Shown here: positions 56,315 to 64,000 of the stretch, piece after piece
Layout of the letters: each line of letters opens with the position of its first letter
Position numbering within the stretch: position 1 is the first letter of the stretch
Source: Conservatibacter flavescens
Lineage (GTDB): Bacteria > Pseudomonadota > Gammaproteobacteria > Enterobacterales > Pasteurellaceae
Assembly (NCBI RefSeq): GCF_002795425.1
Contig: NZ_PHHA01000028.1
Coordinates: 1 to 64,000, forward strand
Reading direction: 5' to 3'
Length of the DNA stretch: 64,000 nt
Position numbers and translations under genes: made by a program
The notes under the pieces: model-generated
What the model was told of the DNA's origin: nothing
What the model saw: only the letters and a program-made list of their open reading frames with translations
Database searches by the model: none

Positions 56315-58663
56315 CTAAAACTCATAACCTAACTCAAGCCAAAACTCACGTCCTGCGGTATAAAAACCATAGTCTTCACCTTTGCTTGTCATACCTTTAC
56401 GCGTTTTGTTCAGTACATTTAATATGTCTAATTTCACATACACAGAATGTTTATCATGAATCATCGGTTGCCAACGAATACTGCTGTCCCACTGTGTGTG
56501 CGTGCCATAATCGTAACGGCGATAAAGCGGAATACTATTCAGATCATCATAATGTTCAATCCCCTTAATCGGTGCTTTTACAAAAACATTATTTGTCCAA
56601 CTTACATGATAGGCAGGAATCGCCATATGGATCCCTAAACGAGCTACCCATTCCTCGCGATGATTATTCACTTTTTTCATCATGTCGCCATAAGAAGTCC
56701 ATTTACCATCTAAGATCACTTGGCTATCTGCGTTATAACCTCGCCCAAAGTCTAGGCCCTTCATTCGCAGCCAATCAAATGCCAATGTCGTTTGCCACTG
56801 AGTTAAGCCTAATTCCCAAGGCTCAATATTATGAAAAGCTAAGGTATAAATATCCGCATGGTAATCTTTACCCTTTTTATAATAACGCTCTTTTTCACCC
56901 GTTAAGGCATTTTCGCTTTCATGTAACACGATACGGTTTTTATTTTGTCGATGAATATAATTGAATTTCATCATGACATTACCAAGCCCCTGCTCAATTC
57001 CGATAGTCAATTCATCTGCATGAGGTGTTTTAAACCGTTTCACATCTTGATAACGGAATGTATCATGGCCATCTAATTGAAATATCTGTTCGGCTAATTT
57101 CATTGAGGCGAAACTCCGTCCATAATAACGATTTAGGCCAAAATTTAACGCACTATCCTCTAGAAATTGCCAGCGCATCGCAAAACGTGGCGCAATATTG
57201 GTATTTCTTAGATAATCGTCACGCTCAATACGTATGCCTGGACGAAATTCCAATTGCGCCCACTTCATCAAGTCTTCCGCATAAAAAGCGATGTTTTGGT
57301 ATTTGGCTTTAACTGTGCCTTTACGCACAGAATGTTGATCAAGAGGAATTAAGCCAAAGCCTGAATCCATATAAAGTTCACTATGTGCATCTTGAGCACG
57401 ATTGAAAGCATATTGAGTAAACTGATAAATTCCCCCCAAAGAAATGGAATGTGTCCAATCTCCCCAGCTAAACGGATTAAGGGCATATTCTGCCGAGATA
57501 TGCCAATTTTTTTGGTTCAATGTGCTATTGCCCATTCCACCTTGACTATACTCTAATCCCTGTGAATCAATGATCGTCTTCATATACGTGGAAGCGGATT
57601 TACGCTTATCTCTGAAGTCATCATATGCTAATGTCGTTGTTAATATCCCTGCGGGCAATCCATTTACCCAAGCTAACGTTGTGCCAAATGCTTGATGATA
57701 GTCATGAATATCGCTGTGTAAATTTGTCGCATAAAATTTACTCTCTCGATAATTAGAATAGCGCAGCCCCCATTCGATACGGTGTTGCTCATTGGGTGTC
57801 CAACTGAAATTGACTAACCCATTATCAGAACGACGTGTATGATTCCGTTTTCCCATTTGACCATCAGGAGAAATAAGACGGTTTTGCTGAATATTTGCTC
57901 CACGACGGCTAATACCAAAAACCACACCTAAATTATCTGATATTCCTTTTTCCGCTGATAAACTCACAAAATGCTTATTATATTTAGGCTGAAAATCGGC
58001 ATTCATACCATTAGGTAACACTTCTTCAAATTTTGCTCTATCCCCTTCTGCCACATGGAATTTCGCCCAAGCCGCACGCGTTGTTCTATACCGTAACTGG
58101 ACGTGATCTTCCCCGCCATACTGTTTGGTCTTGGCCACCACTGCCCCACCACTAAATCCCCCTAAGCTAGCCGAAATATTGCTATCATATACGGTCACAG
58201 AAGAAAGCAAGTTTGTATCAAAAAAATAAGCTTGCCCATAGTCTGCACGTGGTATTGTTGCCATTACGCCATCAAAAAGATCAGCGCCAATCCCAAGATC
58301 ATTATTCATATTTACATTATCGACAAAATAGCTGGTTTGACTTGCTTCAGCCCCATTAATACTGATCTCTGCTGGCTTAATTTCACCACGCAGCATCGTA
58401 TTTTCATCGCTATTGACAAAACGCACATGAGGATTCAATTTCAAATAATCGGATATGTTATTATTCGTTGCCGGTGCAACACTCATGTCTTTTTGAGAAA
58501 CCGTTTGCGCGGAAGATAAACTTGCATTTTGTTCTGCATACACCACAATCTCGTGTAATGTATTCGCTGAACTTTGCATGGTGTCCATCTGCTCTTGCGC
58601 CATTGCCCATGAACTGCAACTTGCACAAAGTAAAATTGTTATTTTATTTAATTTATACGTCAT
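56315..58663 (-). CDS. TonB-dependent outer-membrane receptor
   Basis: This is a 782-aa receptor. The signal peptide ends about AMAQ|EQMD. The TonB box is TLHEIVVYAEQ. The plug domain follows (NISDYLKLNPHVRFVNSDENTMLRGE...YFVDNVNMNNDLG), then a 22-strand barrel that ends LELGYEF with the terminal Phe. ATG 58663 was chosen; the preceding codon is TTG. A Fur-like box lies at 58728-58746, and a PqqL-type protease follows. This is the receptor-plus-protease layout of protein import systems such as Fus and YddB-PqqL. The ligand is unknown, perhaps an iron-containing host or bacterial protein. Confidence 0.88.
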   Translation of the reverse strand: MTYKLNKITILLCASCSSWAMAQEQMDTMQSSANTLHEIVVYAEQNASLSSAQTVSQKDMSVAPATNNNISDYLKLNPHVRFVNSDENTMLRGEIKPAEISINGAEASQTSYFVDNVNMNNDLGIGADLFDGVMATIPRADYGQAYFFDTNLLSSVTVYDSNISASLGGFSGGAVVAKTKQYGGEDHVQLRYRTTRAAWAKFHVAEGDRAKFEEVLPNGMNADFQPKYNKHFVSLSAEKGISDNLGVVFGISRRGANIQQNRLISPDGQMGKRNHTRRSDNGLVNFSWTPNEQHRIEWGLRYSNYRESKFYATNLHSDIHDYHQAFGTTLAWVNGLPAGILTTTLAYDDFRDKRKSASTYMKTIIDSQGLEYSQGGMGNSTLNQKNWHISAEYALNPFSWGDWTHSISLGGIYQFTQYAFNRAQDAHSELYMDSGFGLIPLDQHSVRKGTVKAKYQNIAFYAEDLMKWAQLEFRPGIRIERDDYLRNTNIAPRFAMRWQFLEDSALNFGLNRYYGRSFASMKLAEQIFQLDGHDTFRYQDVKRFKTPHADELTIGIEQGLGNVMMKFNYIHRQNKNRIVLHESENALTGEKERYYKKGKDYHADIYTLAFHNIEPWELGLTQWQTTLAFDWLRMKGLDFGRGYNADSQVILDGKWTSYGDMMKKVNNHREEWVARLGIHMAIPAYHVSWTNNVFVKAPIKGIEHYDDLNSIPLYRRYDYGTHTQWDSSIRWQPMIHDKHSVYVKLDILNVLNKTRKGMTSKGEDYGFYTAGREFWLELGYEF

Positions 58664-58727
58664 CAAAATACTCTCTAGTTATATTTTTATTTTATAATGT
58701 CAATATTTTAAATACCTTACAAATTAA

Positions 58728-58746
58728 ATGCAAATCATTATCATAA
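58728..58746 (-). promoter_or_regulatory. Fur-box candidate upstream of the TonB receptor
   Basis: On the minus strand the sequence reads TGATAATGATTTGCA, matching the 7-1-7 Fur pattern TGATAAT-n-ATTATCA at 12 of 14 positions. It lies about 65 bp upstream of the receptor start, so iron repression of receptor and protease is expected. Confidence 0.65.
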
Positions 58747-58863
58747 ATGCAATAAAAATACGCTGGATTTTTCCTAAAATTGATTAATCTTCATACCTCA
58801 AATTTGGCCGTTTACCACTGACTATTTCGTTGTAAATAATTTTCACAACACGATAGAAATCAC

Positions 58864-58916
58864 TGTGAGCTTTACATTTACCTTGACTTATTAAAAATAA
58901 AAAACATAATATGTAG
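58864..58916 (+). promoter_or_regulatory. Candidate nadV promoter
   Basis: TTGACT (about 58883-58888), a 16-nt A-rich spacer, and CATAAT give a good sigma-70 promoter some 30 bp before the nadV ATG. An imperfect TAG-CATATA-CTA palindrome just downstream might be a regulator site, but no known NAD regulator motif was recognised. Confidence 0.5.
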
Positions 58917-58941
58917 CATATACTATACACAAGGTGCTATT

Positions 58942-60438
58942 ATGTTCCATTATAACCCTTTGCTATTAAGTGACTTTTATAAACAATTTCACCGAAAACA
59001 ATACCCAAAAGATACACAGTATATTTATTCTGTCTTAACCCCACGCACGAGTAAAAAACTCTATCATGTTAGCCATGTTGTTTCTTTTGGTTATCAAGCG
59101 TTTATAAAACGTTATCTGATGGAGTATTTTGATCAATATTTCTTCCAACAAGACAAACAAACATTGATTGAACAATATAAACAATGTTTCCGCGCTTGTT
59201 TAAATATGTCAGATGAAACAATAGATACACACCATCTGGTTGCTTTACATGATCTCGGCTATTTACCGCTTGAAATCAAAGCCATACCAGAGGGAAAAAT
59301 GATTCCAATTAAAAACCCATTATTAACCATACGTAATACGGATCCGCGTTTTTTCTGGCTAACAAACTATTTAGAAACCCTCTTATTAACCTCCACATGG
59401 CTACCCACAACTTCTGCAACCATTGCAGCAATGTACCGTTCTTCCTTGCAAAAATGGGGAAATATTAGCAATGCTGATTTAGCCTATATTGACTATCAAG
59501 CCCATGATTTTTCTATGCGTGGATTAAGCTCATTAGAAAGTGCAGCATTAAGCGGTGCAGCCCATTTAATCGCTTTTAAAGGCACTGATGTTATCCCTGC
59601 TATTCATTTTGTCCAACATTACTACCCAATAAATAACAAAATGTTAATTGGAAGCTCCATTCCTGCAACAGAGCATTCCGTTATGTGTATTCATGGCCGA
59701 GATGAATTAGCTACATTCGAATATCTTATTACGCAAGTTTATCCAACGGGTACGGTAAGTATTGTGTCTGATAGCTATGATTTTTGGCACAATATCCGTG
59801 TTACTTTGCCTGCGCTTAAAACACTTATTTTAGCGCGAGAAGGGAAAGTCGTTATTCGGCCGGACTCCGGTGATCCGATGAAGATTATTTGTGGTAATCC
59901 TCAAGCAAAAGACCCTACAGAGCGTATTGGTTTAATCGCAGCACTTTATCATATTTTTGGCGGACAAAAAAATGCGAAAGGATTTATTAAGCTCGATCCC
60001 CATATTGGTGTTATTTACGGTGACTCCATCAATCTTGAACTAGCTAATCAAATTATCAAAAAGCTTATTTCTCAAGGCTTTGCCGCCTCTAATATTGTAT
60101 TTGGTATCGGCTCTTTAGCTTACCAACAAAATTCCCGTGATTCTCTGGGCCTGGCAGTAAAAGCCACGCATGCCGTCGTGAATGGCGAAGAACGACTTGT
60201 TTTCAAAGATCCAAAAACCGATCACAACAAACGCTCACCACGTGGCATGGTAAAAGTATTACCCAATGGCGATTTTCAAGATGGTTTAGGGCTACATAGT
60301 GATTTTAGTGATGATCAGCTACATACCATTTTTTATAATGGTGAAATCAGAAATAGCCTTTCTTTCGAAGAAGTGCGGTCAAATTTTACAAAAGATTTGA
60401 TTTCTCTTGGTGAGCAGTTTCAATTTACTTTGCCATAA
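58942..60438 (+). CDS. nadV: Nicotinamide phosphoribosyltransferase NadV
   Basis: NadV makes nicotinamide mononucleotide from nicotinamide and PRPP, bypassing the Pasteurellaceae requirement for NAD (V factor). It is 498 aa, close to NAMPT/NadV length. Motifs are LLLSDFYKQFHRKQYP, PLLTIRNTDPRFFWLTNYLETLLL, SSIPATEHSVMCIHGRDEL (active-site His), IVSDSYDFWHN and VVIRPDSGDPMKI (phosphoribosyl-binding Arg and Asp). It carries an uptake signal near its end, so it is settled in the chromosome rather than a recent plasmid gain. The host is predicted V-factor independent. Confidence 0.95.
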   Translation: MFHYNPLLLSDFYKQFHRKQYPKDTQYIYSVLTPRTSKKLYHVSHVVSFGYQAFIKRYLMEYFDQYFFQQDKQTLIEQYKQCFRACLNMSDETIDTHHLVALHDLGYLPLEIKAIPEGKMIPIKNPLLTIRNTDPRFFWLTNYLETLLLTSTWLPTTSATIAAMYRSSLQKWGNISNADLAYIDYQAHDFSMRGLSSLESAALSGAAHLIAFKGTDVIPAIHFVQHYYPINNKMLIGSSIPATEHSVMCIHGRDELATFEYLITQVYPTGTVSIVSDSYDFWHNIRVTLPALKTLILAREGKVVIRPDSGDPMKIICGNPQAKDPTERIGLIAALYHIFGGQKNAKGFIKLDPHIGVIYGDSINLELANQIIKKLISQGFAASNIVFGIGSLAYQQNSRDSLGLAVKATHAVVNGEERLVFKDPKTDHNKRSPRGMVKVLPNGDFQDGLGLHSDFSDDQLHTIFYNGEIRNSLSFEEVRSNFTKDLISLGEQFQFTLP

Positions 60439-60450
60439 CGTTTTTTCTTT

Positions 60451-60479
60451 TGTAGAAGCATTTATAACATGCTTCTACA
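60451..60479. repeat. Palindromic stem-loop after nadV
   Basis: TGTAGAAGCAT (60451-60461) and ATGCTTCTACA (60469-60479) form a perfect 11-bp stem with a 7-nt loop, preceded by a T-run. It may terminate nadV. The TGTAG...CTACA ends resemble the leuS-lptE repeat family, but the core differs. Confidence 0.65.
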
Positions 60480-60567
60480 TACACTTCTTAAAATTTCCTA
60501 AGCTCAAAACTTTTTTCATTCCAACCGCTCTTTTAGCTAAAAACGCAACAACTACTTCATTACACAA

Positions 60568-60586
60568 TTAAAAATAATTCTCATTT
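60568..60586 (+). promoter_or_regulatory. Fur-box candidate upstream of hutWX
   Basis: TTAAAAATAATTCTCATTT matches the Fur consensus in its core (AATAATTCTCATT type; complement TGAGAAT-n-ATT). It directly abuts the FNR site at 60585 and lies about 75 bp before the gene. Iron control of a haem-use gene is expected. Confidence 0.6.
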
Positions 60587-60598
60587 GATTTTGATCAA
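60585..60598 (+). promoter_or_regulatory. Perfect FNR site upstream of hutWX
   Basis: TTGAT-TTTG-ATCAA matches the FNR consensus at all ten positions. It lies 62 bp before the hutWX ATG, within range of an FNR-activated promoter (a site near -41.5). HutW works only without oxygen, so anaerobic activation makes biological sense. Confidence 0.8.
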
Positions 60599-60660
60599 TT
60601 ATATCATTACTTTTATTTGCTATAAATTACACTTCTTTTTAATAGCTAATGTGAGACAAC

Positions 60661-62478
60661 ATGATTAACTTCAAATGGACGCCACTACAAGCAGCGCCAA
60701 ATGCATTTCCTGAACGCCAAGCACTTATGCCGATTTGGGGTGGAGAAGCGGTTGAACTATCTCAGTGGCAAAATTTATGGCAACAACAATTACCTCATGC
60801 CCTCCACACCGATGGATTAGCCTATTTACATATCCCTTTTTGCGCTAGCCACTGCATTTTTTGTGGGTTTTATCGTAATGCGTGGAAAAATGAATACAGT
60901 AAAATTTATGTAGATCGCTTAATCGCAGAATTAAGACATGAAGCTAGCCTGCGCCAGGATAAAGGAAAAATTCAAGCAGTTTATTTCGGTGGTGGCACAC
61001 CTACTGCATTACATACAGAAGATCTCGTGCGATTAATTCATGCTTGTTATGATTATCTTCCACTCAGTGAAGAATGTGAATTCACCATTGAAGGGCGTAT
61101 TAGTCATTTTGGCCTAGAGAAAGCACAAGCTTGTATTGATGCTGGCGCTAATCGATTTTCCATTGGCATTCAAACATTTAACACAGCTTTACGGAAACGA
61201 CTTGGCCGGAAACATAGTGGCGAAGAAGCCTATGATTATCTACAACAATTGTGCCAATTAAATGCCGTTATCGTTGCCGATTTAATCTTTGGCCTACCCA
61301 ATCAAAATGCCGAAATTTGGCAACAAGATCTCGCGACAATCTCTAGCTTAGCATTATCAGGTTTAGATATTTATGCCTTTAATAATTATCCATTTTTACC
61401 GATTAACCGCCTAATTGAACACGGTAAATTGCCGGAACCCGCTAGTTTTAGTGACCAAAGTATACAATATGCTTACGCTGTAGAATACCTCAATCAACTT
61501 GGCTGGCAACAAGTCAGCAATAACCACTTTGCTTTCCCTGAACGAGGGGAACGTAATCGTTATAATATTCTAGTCAAATCAAATATGCCCTGCTTGGCCT
61601 TTGGTTCCGGAGCAGGTGGCAGTATTGGCAACTTTAGCTATCAAGTACAAAGCAATATAAAAGACTATTTAAACACGCCACTAGAGCAAAAACCCCTTTC
61701 TTATTTGAGCCGACATGGCCCCTATAAATCTTTATTAGGGACCATTCAACACAGCCTTGAATTAGGCTACTTAGACACGTCCCCCTTTACGCACAATGAA
61801 AAAGCGCAACGGTTGTTAGATCAGTGGCAAGCCCAATCTTTGCTTCAACATCAAGGAAAGATGGCATATTTAAATACGAGTGGTCGCTACTGGTCTCCAA
61901 CCTTAATCCGCAAATTAATGCTTAGCTTACCTACACAATCTAATAAGGAGAAAAATATGATGTCTGCCAATGCAGAATTACAAAACAAATTACGTGAAAA
62001 CTTAGCCTCAAATCCTGCACAAGTGTTAGAAATGGTTGCCGGTATGCATCAATGCAATTTAGAAACGGTGATCAACTGCCTACCTGTAGAGATGGTTGCA
62101 AAAACCAATGGTGAGCATTTTATTACGATCATGCAGGCTATTGCGACTTGGCCACATCCCGTTACCTTTATTGCTCACACTCCAGATGCGGTTGTCGAAG
62201 TGACAGCAAGGCTCCCTTCCGGAAAAATTGGTCGTGGTTTTTATAATTTTGAACATACACAAGAAGGCGGGGTACACGGCCACTTACGCTATGAAAATTG
62301 CCATGCAATTTATTTAATAGATCGCCCATTTATGGGAAAACGCACTGTTTCGTTAAATTTTATCAATCAGCAAGGCGAAGCAATGTTCAAAATTTTCATA
62401 GGGCGTGATGAACAGGGGCAATTACGCGAAGAACAAATTAATGCCATAAAGCAACTAATCAAAGCTGTTAACCAATAA
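60661..62478 (+). CDS. hutWX: HutW-HutX fusion: anaerobic haem-degrading radical-SAM enzyme fused to haem carrier
   Basis: This is a 605-aa protein. Residues 1 to about 430 are a HutW/ChuW-type radical-SAM enzyme: YLHIPFCASHCIFCGFYRNAW carries C61-x3-C65-x2-C68 for the 4Fe-4S cluster, then VYFGGGTPTAL and IGIQTFNTALRKRLGRKHS. HutW opens haem anaerobically and frees iron. Residues 433-605 are a complete HutX haem-binding protein (LRENLASNPAQVLEMVAGMHQCNLETVINCLP, GRGFYNFEHTQEGGVHGHLRYENC). Elsewhere these are usually separate neighbouring genes. AAGGAG lies 6 nt before ATG 61957 (residue 433), so free HutX may also be made. FNR and Fur sites lie upstream. Confidence 0.9.
   Translation: MINFKWTPLQAAPNAFPERQALMPIWGGEAVELSQWQNLWQQQLPHALHTDGLAYLHIPFCASHCIFCGFYRNAWKNEYSKIYVDRLIAELRHEASLRQDKGKIQAVYFGGGTPTALHTEDLVRLIHACYDYLPLSEECEFTIEGRISHFGLEKAQACIDAGANRFSIGIQTFNTALRKRLGRKHSGEEAYDYLQQLCQLNAVIVADLIFGLPNQNAEIWQQDLATISSLALSGLDIYAFNNYPFLPINRLIEHGKLPEPASFSDQSIQYAYAVEYLNQLGWQQVSNNHFAFPERGERNRYNILVKSNMPCLAFGSGAGGSIGNFSYQVQSNIKDYLNTPLEQKPLSYLSRHGPYKSLLGTIQHSLELGYLDTSPFTHNEKAQRLLDQWQAQSLLQHQGKMAYLNTSGRYWSPTLIRKLMLSLPTQSNKEKNMMSANAELQNKLRENLASNPAQVLEMVAGMHQCNLETVINCLPVEMVAKTNGEHFITIMQAIATWPHPVTFIAHTPDAVVEVTARLPSGKIGRGFYNFEHTQEGGVHGHLRYENCHAIYLIDRPFMGKRTVSLNFINQQGEAMFKIFIGRDEQGQLREEQINAIKQLIKAVNQ
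61945..61959 (+). promoter_or_regulatory. Internal ribosome-binding site and ATG at the HutW-HutX junction
   Basis: AAGGAG (61945-61950), six nucleotides, then ATG 61957, followed by a second ATG at 61960. It sits exactly where HutX begins. TAATAA immediately precedes it in another frame (61941-61946), as would end a separate hutW. It suggests either a former separate gene or internal initiation. Confidence 0.7.
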
Positions 62479-62521
62479 ACCGTTCTTCGTTTATTGTCAC
62501 AATATCGGATTCCTCTGATTC

Positions 62522-62549
62522 AAGGGCATGATTCAACTAATCTGCCCTT
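62522..62549. terminator. Terminator after hutWX
   Basis: AAGGGCA (62522-62528) pairs with TGCCCTT (62543-62549), and the inner GATT pairs with AATC across one bulged base. CTTATTTGTT follows. It lies between hutWX and the convergent GNAT gene. Confidence 0.65.
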
Positions 62550-62578
62550 CTTATTTGTTCGACAATCTCAAAATTTTT

Positions 62579-62850
62579 TTAATTTTTTGACCGCTCTTTT
62601 TGCCATTTGGTCGCAATATAGTGACAACTTGGTATTAAATCCAATTGCTTTTGTTGCACAAAATCAGACAAAGCTTGATACAATTTATCAGCAATGCCTT
62701 GCCCTCTTAAACTCGGATCAACGAATGTATGATTTGCATTAATCGTGTGTTTGTCGACAAAATAATAACTTAGCTTAGCAATTTTAGCCCCTGTTTCATT
62801 TAACAGAAAAAATTCACCTTGCTCATTATTATAGGTATGTTGAATATCCA

Positions 62851-62851
<1 letters not shown>
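62579..62851 (-). CDS. Small GNAT-type N-acetyltransferase (YjdJ-like)
   Basis: This is a 90-aa single-domain protein. The acetyl-CoA motif is HTFVDPSLRGQGIADKLYQALSDFVQQKQLDLIPSCHYIATKW, typical of the small COG2388/YjdJ acetyltransferases. The substrate is unknown. ATG 62851 overlaps the yacG stop (TAATG), so it is translationally coupled to coaE-yacG. A longer upstream frame inside yacG was rejected. Confidence 0.82.
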
Positions 62852-63679
<828 letters not shown>

Positions 63680-63702
63680 TTACTCAAGCAAAAAGCATTT
63701 CC

Positions 63703-64000
63703 CTAATGAACTAAAGGACCTTCAATGGAAATATTTTTTGGGTTTTCCCCAAAACGATTTACCCCTGGCGTACCATCGAATAACATAAACACAAAAATCA
63801 CAATAGCCCCTAAAATTGGCACAAGGCCAATCAGTAGCCACCAACCTGAGCGGTTAATATCATGCAAACGACGTACACTAACGGCTAAAGTGGGAAGAAA
63901 AACGAATAAACCATAAATACCACTGAATAAACCGATGTTACTTTCATAAGAAAATAAACCGAATGCAAGATCAAGAATACTCAATGCAAAAGCAATCAGA
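63703..64000 (-). CDS. DUF805 family inner-membrane protein, N-terminus cut by the window end
   Basis: The frame continues without a stop to the window edge, so the true start is outside. The visible ~99 codons hold the conserved core LPTLAVSVRRLHDINRSGWWLLIGLVPILGAIVIFVFMLFDGTPGVNRFGENP, which is diagnostic of DUF805 (E. coli YhaH/YhaI type). Three hydrophobic segments are visible. Its function is unknown. It ends 29 bp upstream of coaE on the same strand. Confidence 0.9.
   Translation of the reverse strand, partial: LIAFALSILDLAFGLFSYESNIGLFSGIYGLFVFLPTLAVSVRRLHDINRSGWWLLIGLVPILGAIVIFVFMLFDGTPGVNRFGENPKNISIEGPLVH

Noticed and set aside
58942-60438. nadV as part of an integrated plasmid
   Set aside because: No rep, mob or IS genes adjoin it, neighbours are chromosomal, and it carries an uptake signal.

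Overview
This window is chromosomal DNA of a member of the Pasteurellaceae. The clearest marker is the 9-bp Haemophilus-type DNA uptake signal (AAGTGCGGT or its complement), which occurs roughly thirty times across the window, both singly and as inverted pairs that act as terminators. Gene orders such as rsxCDGE-nth, leuS-lptE-holA, secM-secA, mepM/znuCB and coaE-yacG are gammaproteobacterial. A chromosomal nicotinamide phosphoribosyltransferase gene (nadV) predicts growth without V factor (NAD), which points to an Aggregatibacter/Pasteurella/Rodentibacter-like lineage rather than H. influenzae. The genus cannot be fixed from this sequence alone.

Layout. 1-4.6 kb: the end of the Rsx/Rnf electron-transfer operon, nth and a Na+-coupled transporter; then tRNA-Ser(UGA). 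4.9-8.4 kb: rsmC, holD-rimI and rng. 8.6-11.5 kb: a small redox pair (rhodanese plus AhpD-like protein) divergent from an AraC regulator, then a Fic-domain gene with a striking double operator. 11.7-16.4 kb: leuS, a cluster of three palindromic repeats, lptE-holA and mutT. 16.5-21.9 kb: poxB, secA, secM and dciA. 21.9-27.4 kb: hcp-hcr (nitrosative stress) and corC-lnt. 27.6-35.9 kb: galTKM, the gal repressor and mglBAC, which form a galactose regulon with visible repressor operators and CRP sites. 36-37 kb: an AT-rich lone glycosyltransferase-like gene.

37.2-43.3 kb: a LysR regulator divergent from a five-gene operon for 2-pyrone-4,6-dicarboxylate (PDC) breakdown: tautomerase/isomerase, hydratase, aldolase, PDC hydrolase and a DctA-like carrier. 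No aromatic ring-cleavage enzyme is present, so the operon looks like a scavenging route from imported PDC or oxalomesaconate to pyruvate and oxaloacetate. 43.3-53.4 kb: rlmKL, an AsmA-like protein, dcd, udk, an OmpP2-like porin, priC, mepM and znuCB. 53.4-62.5 kb: iron- and cofactor-linked functions. These are a PqqL-type M16 protease with a TonB-dependent receptor behind a Fur-box candidate, nadV, and a gene in which the anaerobic haem-degrading radical-SAM enzyme HutW is fused in frame to the haem-carrier HutX. The fusion gene lies behind overlapping Fur and FNR sites. 62.5-64 kb: a GNAT protein, yacG, coaE and a DUF805 protein cut by the window end.

The points most worth a second look are the PDC operon, the hutWX fusion with its internal Shine-Dalgarno/ATG, the divergent SecM with its secA-SD pairing, the Fic operators, the mosaic 3' end of leuS, and the palindromic repeat family.
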